From Micromonospora arborensis (GTDB taxonomy: Bacteria; Actinomycetota; Actinomycetes; Mycobacteriales; Micromonosporaceae): a stretch of 64,000 bases of DNA. Shown here piece after piece: positions 1 to 8,530 of the stretch. The notes below the pieces were generated by a model that made no database searches, was not told where the DNA came from, and was given only the letters and a program-made list of their open reading frames with translations. The stretch is taken from NCBI RefSeq assembly GCF_003205615.1, contig NZ_PYBV01000014.1:1-64000 (forward strand), in the 5' to 3' direction. Positions within the stretch are counted from its first letter, which is position 1. Each line of letters opens with the position of its first letter. Position numbers and translations under genes: made by a program.

Positions 1-124
1 GGTGGCCCTTTCTGCTTATCTCATCCAGGTCTGGTCCCCCACCGCAGAACGCCTCTGGTGAGGGTGCGGCGCTGTCGCGCGGAGAATGCGCTCCAAGTCC
101 GCACCGCTCAGCATTCGACCCGCC
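1..124. other. Window start, no gene seen
   Basis: The first 124 bases hold no convincing coding frame on either strand. They run into the first palindromic repeat. Open frames drawn across 128-770 on the minus strand are produced by the GC-rich repeats and have no recognisable protein character. Confidence 0.5.
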
Positions 125-200
125 TGATCAACTCCATATCGGCGACCTGGGGGCTTCCTGGGCCTGGGACACACCTATGTCGGCGATCTGGAGTCGATCA
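125..200. repeat. 76-bp palindromic element, copy 1
   Basis: This is a 76-bp imperfect inverted repeat that begins TGATCAACTCC and ends GGAGTCGATCA. The outer 26 bases of each side are near reverse complements, around a core such as TCGGCGA. The same element recurs at 4848-4923, 34942-35017 and 59369-59444, each exactly 76 bp, and in degenerate form at 59473-59547. Here it lies 5' of a 25-bp tandem array. No transposase is nearby. It looks like a non-coding dispersed repeat of REP/BIME type. Confidence 0.75.
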
Positions 201-311
201 TCCTGCTCATCCTGCTCGGCCTGCTCGGCGCTGACCGGCCGGGTTGGCAGCCGGCCTGACCGCAGGGCTGGTGCCGGCCCAACCTGCCCAACCTGGTCGG
301 CCATAACCTGT

Positions 312-436
312 GGGGCTGGCACCCGGTCTGACCGGCGGGGCTGGCACCCGGTCTGACCGGCGGGGCTGGCACCCGGTCTGACCGGCGGGGCTGGCACCCG
401 GTCTGACCGGCGGGGCTGGCACCCGGTCTGACCGGC
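312..436. repeat. 25-bp tandem array, five units
   Basis: Five identical 25-bp units lie head to tail at 312, 337, 362, 387 and 412, followed by a partial unit. Each unit contains the perfect dyad CCGGTCTGACCGG. Degenerate older units can be traced upstream at about 225-290. The array ends 30 bases before the GTG of the following small gene. Unit length is not a multiple of three and there are no spacers, so it is neither coding nor CRISPR. Confidence 0.85.
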
Positions 437-466
437 GGGGCTGGTGCATGTGGTTAGGCTCGGCGT

Positions 467-721
467 GTGGTGGACGTACTGATGCTTCTGGCGGTCGCGG
501 GCTGCGTGGCGGCGATCCTGGGTGCCCTCTCGTGGCTGGGGACCCGTGTGCGTCGCCGCGGTGTTGGTGGTGAGGTCATGGGTCCGTTCGAGGAGATGTG
601 GCATCCAGCAGCCCACCGGCTCCGGGCCGAGATTCGGGTGCAGGAAGCACGGGTGATGCCAGCACCCCCGCAGGGCGGCAAGCGCAATGGGCGCGGCGGT
701 GACACAAGCTCCGAGCGGTAG
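467..721 (+). CDS. small membrane-anchored hypothetical protein
   Basis: This 84-residue protein has one hydrophobic N-terminal helix (about residues 4-25, starting VLMLLAVAG). A basic stop-transfer stretch follows (TRVRRRGVGG), then a soluble tail with the motif FEEMWHPAAHRLRAEI. This looks like a type of short actinomycete membrane protein of unknown function. The GTG start lies just after the 25-bp tandem array, so the array sits where a promoter or operator would be. It is convergent with the VanW gene, with five bases between the stops. Confidence 0.6.
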   Translation: MVDVLMLLAVAGCVAAILGALSWLGTRVRRRGVGGEVMGPFEEMWHPAAHRLRAEIRVQEARVMPAPPQGGKRNGRGGDTSSER

Positions 722-726
722 GGCCC

Positions 727-2547
727 TCAGGAGGGCTTGGGGCCGCAGACGTAGCGGGGCTCCGCGTCATAGCGCCAGGTGAACTTCTCCCGCTTGACCA
801 CCGCGCCGCCCTTCTTGATGACCCGGAAGGCGTCCTGGGTGAAGCCGTTGATGCCGTTGGTCGCGATGCACGAGGGACCGGGCTGCAAATGGATCAGCTT
901 CGGGGCGGTGATGTTGCGGCGTGGCCCGTACTCGGTCTTCACGCTGTCGTAGATCTTCGTGCTCCAGATCGACACGGTGATCGTGCTCGACGTGTACGAC
1001 GTGTCGATGAGCAAGCCGTACTCGGTGTTGTTGCGGAACTTGAAGTCCAGGTCCGGCCAGAAGATTGTCGACTCGATGACCGCCGGGTACCTGTCGAACC
1101 AGTACGAGTGCGGCTTGTGCTCGACGTCCTCCAGCCCGGCGTAGTAGGTCGCGTTGAACAGGGTCGTGGTGAACTGCGAGGTGCCGCCCCCGACGCCCGG
1201 CACCAGTTTGCCGCCGAGGATGACAGGTGCGTCCCGGTAGCCCTGGGCGTAGCCGCGTTCGCCGGTGTGACCGTTCAGCGAGAACGTCTTCCCGGGCAGG
1301 ACGACAGTGCCGTCCACCTGCCGTGCGATGGTCGCGATGTTCTGGCTGCGCGACGAGGCCATCCCGCCGGTGAAACGGGTGGTGAAGGTGGACACCCGCT
1401 CCTTGATGCCGAGGCCGGACAGCTTCTCCGCGGTCAGCTCCGGCGGCGTCGGCTTCAGCTCGCCGGTCACCTCGCGGCCGTCCGCCTTCGGCAGCACAGC
1501 AAGCAGGTCTTGACCCAGGGTCGCGGTATCCAGCTGCTGACCGGGTCGCCCGTCGGTGGTGGTGGGCCGGCCACCGGAGATCGTCATCGTGGCGTTCTTC
1601 GGCGGCACCTCGATGGTGGCCAGGTCGTCGCCGAGCGCAGCGCGTAGCTGCTTGACGTCCACCGACGGGGTCAGCTTGCCGGCCTTGTCGGCGGTGAATC
1701 GCAGGCTCTTCGCGATGGCTGCGGGCGGAACCTTCACCGAGCCCTTGTCGGTGCGCAGGGTGACCGGGGCGGCGACCGCCGGCTTCGCCAGTTCCGTGAC
1801 CAGTCGGTCCAACTCCTCCGGGGTGGTCGCCGGGTGGCGCTCCACCAGCGGGACGGTGACCGCAGTGCCAGCCAGCCAGCCGGCGCGGACCACTTCGGCG
1901 GAGCGCTGCGGCTCCAGAGCCAGCCCCGGCTTGGGCTGCACGACCTTCGGCGTGGTGCCCTGGTAGGTGATCGCCGGCATCGTCATGCCCTGGGCCTTGT
2001 CGCCGAGCACCTTGCGGAGTGCCTCGTCCAGCCGGTCCACGTCGACGGTGACCACCGGATCGACTGTGCGGGAACCGACCAGCCGGCTGACCGCGTGCGC
2101 GTCGGCCGCAGCCGCTGCCGCGACGGTCGCCGGCACGTCGACGGCCAGCCCCACGTCGGCCGGGTTGATCTCGGCGCTACGCCCGTCGACGGTGATCTTC
2201 AACGGGCCCGCGAGCGCCGCCGCCCGCCGGTCCAGTTCCGCCCGCAACTCCCGGTCGGCGTCCGCGCGGCTCCGGCCGCCCAGTTCGGTACCGAGGACGC
2301 TGGTGCCGCGGGGAACATCCCCGGCGTACGCCCAGGCGCCGGCACCAGCCACGGCGGCGAGGACGCCACCGGTGACGCCGGTGGCTAGCAGCATCCGCAT
2401 CCGGCGGGGGCGGCTCGGGCTGGCCTCCGGCTCGTCGGCGGCCGGTGTCGTCGCCGGCTCCGGGCGGTCGTCCGGCCAGGTGACCGCGGTGACCTGCACG
2501 GTGGGCCGGTCGTCGGCGGGTGGAGTCTTTTCGCCGTACAGCGTCAC
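727..2547 (-). CDS. VanW family protein with peptidoglycan-binding-like repeats
   Basis: This is an exported membrane-anchored protein of about 606 residues. A short charged, proline-rich cytoplasmic N-terminus is followed by one transmembrane helix (MRMLLATGVTGGVLAAVAGAG). An extracytoplasmic part then carries two PG_binding_4-like segments, and the C-terminal VanW domain begins near ERVSTFTTRFTGG and includes LPGKTFSLNGHTGERG and VPGVGGGTSQFTTTLFN. VanW domains occur in many Gram-positive envelope proteins, and their molecular role is not established. The GTG at 2547 was chosen because GAGG lies just upstream; an ATG at 2598 would add 17 residues. It is transcribed away from nudC. Nothing suggests glycopeptide resistance. 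Confidence 0.85.
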   Translation of the reverse strand: MTLYGEKTPPADDRPTVQVTAVTWPDDRPEPATTPAADEPEASPSRPRRMRMLLATGVTGGVLAAVAGAGAWAYAGDVPRGTSVLGTELGGRSRADADRELRAELDRRAAALAGPLKITVDGRSAEINPADVGLAVDVPATVAAAAAADAHAVSRLVGSRTVDPVVTVDVDRLDEALRKVLGDKAQGMTMPAITYQGTTPKVVQPKPGLALEPQRSAEVVRAGWLAGTAVTVPLVERHPATTPEELDRLVTELAKPAVAAPVTLRTDKGSVKVPPAAIAKSLRFTADKAGKLTPSVDVKQLRAALGDDLATIEVPPKNATMTISGGRPTTTDGRPGQQLDTATLGQDLLAVLPKADGREVTGELKPTPPELTAEKLSGLGIKERVSTFTTRFTGGMASSRSQNIATIARQVDGTVVLPGKTFSLNGHTGERGYAQGYRDAPVILGGKLVPGVGGGTSQFTTTLFNATYYAGLEDVEHKPHSYWFDRYPAVIESTIFWPDLDFKFRNNTEYGLLIDTSYTSSTITVSIWSTKIYDSVKTEYGPRRNITAPKLIHLQPGPSCIATNGINGFTQDAFRVIKKGGAVVKREKFTWRYDAEPRYVCGPKPS

Positions 2548-2729
2548 TGCAACCTCGATCGCCAGGGTGCCGCAGGAGGTACCCCCTCCCGGAGGCACCT
2601 ACGGTAACGAATGCCCGGCCGTCCTTGTGGGCTGCGCCCACCAGGCGCTGCTACCGCGTGTCGCGCGGCGTGTCGCACGACCCCGGGGGCGGTGCCGGCG
2701 GCGGACCACAGACGTGGCACGGTGGCCGG

Positions 2730-3650
2730 GTGGACACTGCGGAGCGGGTGTTGGCGTACGGCGGCGGGTGGCTGGACCGGGCGGGCCCCCTTCGCACCGA
2801 TCCGACCCGGTTGAACGCGCTGCGCACCAAGTCGACCACCGTGGTGCTGCCACTGTGGCGGGACCGCTGTCTCGTCGACGCCGACGGCCCGGTCCGGCTC
2901 ACCGCGGAGCGCGCGTCGCTCGTTCTGTCCGCTGCCAGCGAGACGGTGTTCCTGGGCCTCGACGGGGACGTTGCCGTGTTCGCCGCGGACCTCTCCGCAC
3001 TCACCGAGCAGTCCGCCACCGAGATGGCCGGTGCGGCGCGGTCCGTCGACGTGCGGGCACTTGTCGGGCGGCTCGAGCCGGGCGACGCGGCCGTCCAGGC
3101 GTACGCCAGGGGGTTGCTGCACTGGCACCGGCAGCAGCGATTCTGCGGGACGTGCGGTGCGCCGGCCGTCGCCGACGGCGGCGGGCACGTGCGGACCTGC
3201 AGCGGCGCGGAGTGCGGGCGTCTCCTGTTCCCTCGGATCGAACCGGCGATCATCGTGTTGGTCGAGGCGCCCGGGTCGCCGGGGCGCTGCCTGCTGGCCC
3301 GGCACGCGGGCGCAGCCGAGGACGCGTACTCGACGTTGGCCGGCTTCGTCGAGGTCGGCGAGAGCCTGGAGGACGCGGTCCGTCGGGAGATGGCCGAGGA
3401 GGCGGGCGTGACCGTCACCGACGTGACCTATCAGGGGTCGCAGGCATGGCCGTTTCCCGCTGGCCTGATGGTGGGCTTCCGGGCCACCGCCACGTCCGAC
3501 GAGGTACGTGTCGACGGGGACGAGCTGCTGGAGGCGCGCTGGTTCACCCGGGCGGAGCTGCGGGACCGGGTGGCCTCCGGTCGTACGCTCGGGCGGGTGG
3601 ACGCGATCGACCACCGCCTTCTGCAGGACTGGTTGGCTGCGGCACCCTGA
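2730..3650 (+). CDS. nudC: NADH pyrophosphatase (NudC family Nudix hydrolase)
   Basis: This predicted 306-residue enzyme cleaves NAD(H) to NMN(H) and AMP, and in this family it can also remove NAD caps from RNA. A zinc ribbon lies at about residues 139-162 (CGTCG and CSGAECG). The Nudix box starts near residue 205 (GFVEVGESLEDAVRREMAEE), and the family signature SQAWPFP follows it. An N-terminal NudC-specific domain covers residues 1-130. The GTG start at 2730 gives the usual family length; the longer open frame upstream would overlap the divergent VanW promoter region. Confidence 0.92.
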   Translation: MDTAERVLAYGGGWLDRAGPLRTDPTRLNALRTKSTTVVLPLWRDRCLVDADGPVRLTAERASLVLSAASETVFLGLDGDVAVFAADLSALTEQSATEMAGAARSVDVRALVGRLEPGDAAVQAYARGLLHWHRQQRFCGTCGAPAVADGGGHVRTCSGAECGRLLFPRIEPAIIVLVEAPGSPGRCLLARHAGAAEDAYSTLAGFVEVGESLEDAVRREMAEEAGVTVTDVTYQGSQAWPFPAGLMVGFRATATSDEVRVDGDELLEARWFTRAELRDRVASGRTLGRVDAIDHRLLQDWLAAAP

Positions 3651-3855
3651 CCCGTCCGGGCTGGTGTCACTGCTAGTCGAGGCGGAGCTTCAATCGCGCG
3701 ATTTACGTTCGTTACGTTATCGTGACCCGTCAATGCGCCGTCACAGTCCGCATCAAATTCTGCTGATTGCGACATCTTTCGTCGGCATTTGACCGCTTTT
3801 ACGCCTGGTCATCTCAACTCGGTGTGACGCCACGCTACTGCCGCATCGCCCTCCT
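3651..3855. other. Intergenic region, comparatively AT-rich
   Basis: The 358-base gap between nudC and the DUF6230 gene includes a comparatively AT-rich part at about 3690-3800. It has short repeats such as TTACGTTCGTTACG and no convincing coding frame. This is the expected place for the promoter of the DUF6230 gene, but no clear -35/-10 pair could be assigned. Confidence 0.45.
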
Positions 3856-3935
3856 GTTACCGCCGAGTAATCGAGGGGTTGTGAGCTGCGCCTCATCGGG
3901 TGCACCATCAAGCCCGATCGTTACCCGCCGGTAAC
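3856..3935. promoter_or_regulatory. Two TTAC-N6-GTAA dyads upstream of the DUF6230 gene
   Basis: The two sites are GTTACCGCCGAGTAA at 3856-3870 and GTTACCCGCCGGTAAC at 3920-3935. Both have TTAC and GTAA arms separated by six bases, and their left edges are 64 bases apart. The second ends 73 bases before the GTG of the DUF6230 gene. Paired dyads of this shape are typical of TetR-type operators. The cognate regulator is not identified in this window. Confidence 0.5.
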
Positions 3936-4008
3936 AGATGACGGGCCCGGCGCAGGGCCGCCAGATCAGGACCGGCGACCCGTGTGCAGCCACCTCAAGG
4001 AGGAACCC

Positions 4009-4632
4009 GTGCAGGATCGGTTTGACAATCAGGGTCGTACCCGGTGGTGGCGGTTCGCCGCCATGATGGTGCCCGCCACGGCCGCCACAGGCGCCATCCT
4101 GTTCGGAATGTCGACCGGCGCGATCGCGTCCGACATCACGGTCTCCGGCCAGACGTTCAAGATCGGAGCCGACCGTCTCGAGGGCGACGGCTTCAAGCAG
4201 TACGGCGGCATCGTCCGGGAGAAGGGCAAGGACGGAAAATCCGGGCAGGTCCACCCGGTCGCCCTCTCCGAGATCAGCAGCGCCAAGCTGTACAGCCTCT
4301 GCCAGTCCGTCCGAGCCGACCTACCCGGCCTGCCGGTGGTGCTCACCATCAACGCCGGTGAGGGCAAGGAACCCGCCCGGGCCAAGGACCTGCTGATCGC
4401 GATGGACTCGTTGAACGGCAACGCGACCTTCACCAACATCAGGATCGGCCGGGACGCCACCGACCTGAACCCGACGGCGCAGGCTGGCTCGTTCGGCCAG
4501 AACTCCGACCACGTCACCATCACCAACCTGCAGCAGGTGTCCCGCTACACCACGGCGGCCACCTTCAACCTGGTGGGCCTGAAGCTGAAGGTCAACGTGG
4601 GTGAGGACGCCAAGGGCAAGGAGTGCTTCTGA
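4009..4632 (+). CDS. DUF6230 family exported protein
   Basis: This 207-residue protein has a charged N-terminus (RTRWWRF) and one hydrophobic segment at about residues 14-38 (MMVPATAATGAILFGMSTGAIA). The rest is an extracytoplasmic domain rich in beta-type sequence (DITVSGQTFKIGADRLEGDG). Actinomycete members are often labelled DUF6230 or, without proof, cholesterol esterase; no lipase motif is visible. AAGGAGG lies eight bases before the GTG at 4009. It precedes a DUF6114 gene, its usual partner, but here tandem repeats and a 76-bp palindrome separate the two. Two TetR-like dyads lie upstream. Confidence 0.75.
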   Translation: MQDRFDNQGRTRWWRFAAMMVPATAATGAILFGMSTGAIASDITVSGQTFKIGADRLEGDGFKQYGGIVREKGKDGKSGQVHPVALSEISSAKLYSLCQSVRADLPGLPVVLTINAGEGKEPARAKDLLIAMDSLNGNATFTNIRIGRDATDLNPTAQAGSFGQNSDHVTITNLQQVSRYTTAATFNLVGLKLKVNVGEDAKGKECF

Positions 4633-4688
4633 GGTGAGCCGCGGCTCGCGGTGCCCCATCGCGGGTCGCGGTGCCCAGCCGTGGCCCG

Positions 4689-4753
4689 CGGTGCCTCGCG
4701 GTGCCTCGCGGTGCCTCGCGGTGCCTCGCGGTGCCTCGCGGTGCCCCGGGGTG
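4689..4753. repeat. 10-bp tandem array
   Basis: Five exact units of GTGCCTCGCG run from 4691 to 4740, flanked by degenerate units from about 4645 to 4760. The array lies in the 357-base gap between the DUF6230 and DUF6114 genes. Open frames through it are artefacts of the repeat. Confidence 0.8.
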
Positions 4754-4847
4754 CCCACCGCGCCGCGCGAGTCACCTTCGTGGACGGGGGCGCCGGGCAA
4801 GGTCCCCCTCCTGGTCGGCCCTCTCGCCGGCGCCGACCGACTGCCGA

Positions 4848-4923
4848 TGATCAACTCCAGATCGCCGATGTTGCGGTGTTCCCAAGGCTGGATGCCGCCA
4901 CATCGCCGAAGTGGAGTGGATCA
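4848..4923. repeat. 76-bp palindromic element, copy 2
   Basis: This copy begins TGATCAACTCCAGATCG and ends GTGGAGTGGATCA, with GGATGCCGCCACATCG in the right half. It is exactly 76 bp, like copies 1, 3 and 4. It lies next to the 10-bp tandem array and 66 bases before the DUF6114 start, inside what is otherwise a two-gene unit. A hairpin here could reduce read-through between the two genes. Confidence 0.8.
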
Positions 4924-4989
4924 TTCGGCCTGCGCCCACCGCTGCGGGCCGAGCCCGTGTCCCCGTCCCCACTCGGTCAGGAGGAGTAC

Positions 4990-6621
4990 GTGACAACCGC
5001 GACCCCGTCGCACGCCCGGCCCGGTGGTCCGGCTCAGGCCTGGCGGCTCTTCCGCCGCTGGCAGCGCAGCCGACCGTTCTGGGGCGGCCTGCTCACGGCC
5101 CTGGCCGGGCTGGAGATGTTCGCCTCCACCCGGATGACCCTCAATGGCCTCAGCTTCCACAGTGGGGCGAGCGGACTGCTCTCGCTGCTGATCCCGGTCA
5201 TCCTGGTGACCTGTGGCCTGCTGCTCTGGTTCACCCCGGCGCAACGCCCGTTCTACTCGGTCGTCGCGGCGGTGACCGCGGTCTACTCGCTGATCGGGCT
5301 CAACCTCGGCGGCTTCTTCGTCGGTCTGCTGCTCGGCATCGTCGGCAGCGCTCTCGCCTTCGCCTGGACGCCGACCCGACGAGCACCTGACACCCCACCA
5401 CGCGCCGACATCGCGCCGGTCGACGTCGCGAAGGCCGACGATGCGCAGGCTGTCCTCCAGCGGCCCAACACCAGTCCGGCCAACGTCACGCAAGCAGACG
5501 TCCCGAAGGCAGACGTCACGCAAGCAGGCGTCACGCAAGCAGGCGTCACGCAGGAAGGCGTCGGGCCGGTCGATGCCGGGCGGGCCGACGTTGCGAAGGC
5601 CGACATCGCGAAGGCGGACGTCCGCCGGGTCGAGGTCGCGCAGGAGGGCGTTGCGCCGGTCGATCACCTCACGGCGGCTCAGGCGTGCGACGAGGGCGAG
5701 CCGCCAGAGTGGCGGGGACGTTCCGCTGACCCGCGAGCCTTCGGCATCGCCCTCGTGGTGCTCGGTCTGGCCGCCGGTGGACTGGCCTTCCAGCCCCGAC
5801 CGGTGCAGGCCGCCCTGGGTCGGCCCGCCGCCAAAGCCTGCCCTGTCCCGTCCCGGTCCAGCAGTCCGTCGCCCAGCCGCAGCGCAGCCACGCCGACCCC
5901 GACCCCGAGCCCGGAGCGGGGCGGCAACGTGGTCACCGACATCCTGGACGGACTCGGCGATCTGCTCGGTGGTGGGCGCGGCGCCGAGACCCCGACACCA
6001 CCGACGAGCCCAACCGCCACGCGCTCAGCGCAACCGACCACCACGCCGATCACCCGCCCCGGCTCGACCAACTGCCCGGTACCGACGCCGGGCAGGCCGG
6101 GTACGACGACCCCAGGCGAGCCGGGTACGCCGGCGCCCGGCAAGCCCGGCGCGGTGGAGCCGGGCAAGCCGCTGCCGCGTATCGCTGCGGATCCGGGCCT
6201 GCCGACGGTGGCTCAGACGCCGTCGAAGCTCACCGGGTCGTCGGTCCGGATGACCGAGTTGCGGTTCGAAGGGATCACCGACCTGAGCACGGTGAAGGGC
6301 GACCTCAAGGTGCTGAAGTTCAGCATGCGGGAGGCGGTGACCGAAGACTTCCTGCTGCGTGCCGATGGCCCCGAGGGGCGCAACCAGCGGTACGCGACGG
6401 ACCGGCTGACGGTCAGCGGTCACGTGGCCTTCTATGCCACCCGGTTCGTCGGCCGGCTGCTCGGCATCAAGGTCACGCTGACTCCGGATCTGCCGCTGCC
6501 GGACGGCATTCCGGTCACCTCGCCCATTCCGATCACGTTCACCGACCCGGTCATCGATCTCGCGTTCGTCACAAGTGACACGTTGAGCGCCCGACCGGCG
6601 TTGGCGCTGACCCTCGGCTGA
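4990..6621 (+). CDS. DUF6114 family membrane protein with long C-terminal extension
   Basis: This protein is about 543 residues. Three or four membrane helices within residues 30-125 form the DUF6114 part (LLIPVILVTCGLLLWF, YSLIGLNLGGFFVGLLLG). Residues about 145-225 are a degenerate five-residue repeat (KADVTQAGVTQAGVTQEGV). A further helix lies near residue 255, then a Pro/Thr/Ser-rich linker and a C-terminal globular domain (RMTELRFEGITDLSTVKGD). DUF6114 proteins are usually much shorter, so the repeat and C-terminal domain are an unusual addition. AGGAGG precedes the GTG. Function is unknown; the link with DUF6230 suggests an envelope complex. Confidence 0.75.
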   Translation: MTTATPSHARPGGPAQAWRLFRRWQRSRPFWGGLLTALAGLEMFASTRMTLNGLSFHSGASGLLSLLIPVILVTCGLLLWFTPAQRPFYSVVAAVTAVYSLIGLNLGGFFVGLLLGIVGSALAFAWTPTRRAPDTPPRADIAPVDVAKADDAQAVLQRPNTSPANVTQADVPKADVTQAGVTQAGVTQEGVGPVDAGRADVAKADIAKADVRRVEVAQEGVAPVDHLTAAQACDEGEPPEWRGRSADPRAFGIALVVLGLAAGGLAFQPRPVQAALGRPAAKACPVPSRSSSPSPSRSAATPTPTPSPERGGNVVTDILDGLGDLLGGGRGAETPTPPTSPTATRSAQPTTTPITRPGSTNCPVPTPGRPGTTTPGEPGTPAPGKPGAVEPGKPLPRIAADPGLPTVAQTPSKLTGSSVRMTELRFEGITDLSTVKGDLKVLKFSMREAVTEDFLLRADGPEGRNQRYATDRLTVSGHVAFYATRFVGRLLGIKVTLTPDLPLPDGIPVTSPIPITFTDPVIDLAFVTSDTLSARPALALTLG

Positions 6622-6728
6622 ACGGCACGCCGGTCCGATGGCGACGCCGGCCAGCCGCAGCAGCGGCCCCCACGAGCCCCGGGCGCCGGCGGCTCGTCGT
6701 ACCGCCGGCGCCGGGAACCGTTGGTGAC

Positions 6729-8399
6729 TCAGAGTCGGGCCAGCGCCTTCCGTAGCGGGTCGAGACCGAGAGCGCCCAGGTCCAACGCCTGCCGGTGGAA
6801 CTCGCGCAGGTCGAAGTCGGCACCCTTGCGGGCCTTGGCGTCCTCCCGGGCCTGGAGCCAGATCCGCTCACCAACCTTGTACGACGGCGCCTGCCCCGGC
6901 CAACCCAGGTAGCGGTTCAGCTCGAAGCGCAGGTTCTCGTCCGGAACCCGGCAGTGCGCCCGCATGAACTCCCAGCCCAGCTCGGGCGTCCACCGCTCGC
7001 CGGGGTGGAAACCGAACGGATTGTCCTTCGGGATCTCCAGCTCCAGGTGCATGCCGATGTCGACGATCACCCGTGCCGCGCGCATCGCCTGGCCGTCGAG
7101 CATGCCCAGCTTGTCGCCCGGGTCGTCCAGGTAACCCAGCTCGTCCATCAGCCGCTCGGAGTAGAGCGCCCAGCCCTCGCCGTGCCCGGAGACCCAGCAG
7201 AGCAGTCGCTGCCAGCGGTTGAGCAGGTCGGCCCGGACGGCGGTCTGCGCCACCTGGAGGTGGTGACCCGGCACGCCCTCGTGGTAGACCGTGGTCACCT
7301 CTCGCCAAGTGGAGAAGTCGGTGATGCCCTGCGGCACCGCCCACCACATCCGGCCCGGTCGGGAGAAGTCCTCACTCGGCCCGGTGTAGTAGATGGCGCC
7401 GTCGCTGGTCGGGGCGAGGCAGCACTCGATGCGGCGGACCTGCTCCGGAATGTCGAAGTGGGTGCCGTGCAGCTCGGCGATCGCCTTGTCGGCGAGCGCC
7501 TGCATCCAGTCCCGGAACGCCTCCTTGCCCTGGATGGTCCGGGCCGGGTCGGCGTCCAACTTGGCTACGGCCTCGTCGACGGTGGCACCGGAGCCGGCGA
7601 TGCGGCCTGCGACGACCCGCATCTCCGCCTCCAGGCGGGCCAGCTCCGCGAACCCCCAGGCGTACGTCTCGTCCAGGTCGACCTTGGCGCCGAGGAAGTA
7701 CTGCGAGGCGAGTTCGTAGCGCTCCCGCCCGGCGGCCTGCTTGTCCCGCCCGTGCGGTGCCAGCTCGGTACGCAGGAACTGGCCGAACTCGGCGGTCGCC
7801 GCGGTCGCCGAGGCTGCACCCCGACGCAGGTCGGCGCCGAGCGTGCCCTCCGCGCCGAGCCGCTCGACCAGCCCGTGGAAGAAGTTGTCCCCGGTCGGGT
7901 CGACCCAGATGTCGCACTGCTTGGCCACCTCGACCAGTTGCACCTTCGAGCTGACCTTGCCGGCGGCGAGCGCCTCGCGCAGCGTGGTCTTGTAGCTCTC
8001 CAACGCGCCAGCGAAGCTGTTGAGCCGGGCGGCGATGTTGGCCTGGTCGTCGCTGGTCGCGATCGGCATCAGGTCGAACACCATGCGGACCTCGTGGAGC
8101 CCGCTCTCGATCACGCTGATTTCGCTTGTCGTCTCACCGGCGTCGTAGCGGGCGAGGTCCAGGCCGAGCCGTTCCTGCATGGCCTCTTTGGCGATGCGTT
8201 CCGACTCGGTCTGCGGCTCGGTCACCTCCAGTTCGGTGAGCGTCCGGCGGGTGAGGTTCGCGCGGGCCTGGTAACCCTCGGGCGAGAGGTCGTCGAGCTG
8301 GTCGTCATGGCCGGCGATGCCGACGTAGGTGGCGCCGGTGGGGCTCAACGGTGCCCACTCGGCCACGTAACGGTTGGCGATTTCATCAATTCGTCCCAC
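6729..8399 (-). CDS. DUF885 family protein (putative metallopeptidase)
   Basis: This 556-residue protein of the DUF885 family shows the zinc-site-like motif YHEGVPGHHLQVA in the C-terminal half and GHGEGWALYSERLMDELGYL after it. Both are typical of DUF885 and resemble gluzincin HExxH helices, although the first motif is HEGxPGHH. No signal peptide is seen, so it is probably cytoplasmic. Start is a GTG at 8399 (GRIDEIANRYVAEW). It is divergent from the EamA transporter gene. The substrate is unknown. Confidence 0.88.
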   Translation of the reverse strand: MGRIDEIANRYVAEWAPLSPTGATYVGIAGHDDQLDDLSPEGYQARANLTRRTLTELEVTEPQTESERIAKEAMQERLGLDLARYDAGETTSEISVIESGLHEVRMVFDLMPIATSDDQANIAARLNSFAGALESYKTTLREALAAGKVSSKVQLVEVAKQCDIWVDPTGDNFFHGLVERLGAEGTLGADLRRGAASATAATAEFGQFLRTELAPHGRDKQAAGRERYELASQYFLGAKVDLDETYAWGFAELARLEAEMRVVAGRIAGSGATVDEAVAKLDADPARTIQGKEAFRDWMQALADKAIAELHGTHFDIPEQVRRIECCLAPTSDGAIYYTGPSEDFSRPGRMWWAVPQGITDFSTWREVTTVYHEGVPGHHLQVAQTAVRADLLNRWQRLLCWVSGHGEGWALYSERLMDELGYLDDPGDKLGMLDGQAMRAARVIVDIGMHLELEIPKDNPFGFHPGERWTPELGWEFMRAHCRVPDENLRFELNRYLGWPGQAPSYKVGERIWLQAREDAKARKGADFDLREFHRQALDLGALGLDPLRKALARL

Positions 8400-8530
8400 G
8401 CTGCGACCCTACGGGACCACCTGGCCCCCGTGTCGACGACGTTTGTCGTGTTCAGGCCACCGGCGGGGCAGTGAGGGCGGGGCCCGGAAGGGGCGCGACT
8501 TTGTCGGAGGGTTCCGGCAGAGTGTCAGGG

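Noticed and set aside
312..436. CRISPR array
   Set aside because: The 25-bp units abut with no spacers, so it is a simple tandem repeat; no cas gene is present.
727..2547. Vancomycin-resistance gene vanW
   Set aside because: Only the VanW domain is shared. No vanR/S/H/A/X genes are nearby, and such proteins are common in susceptible actinomycetes.
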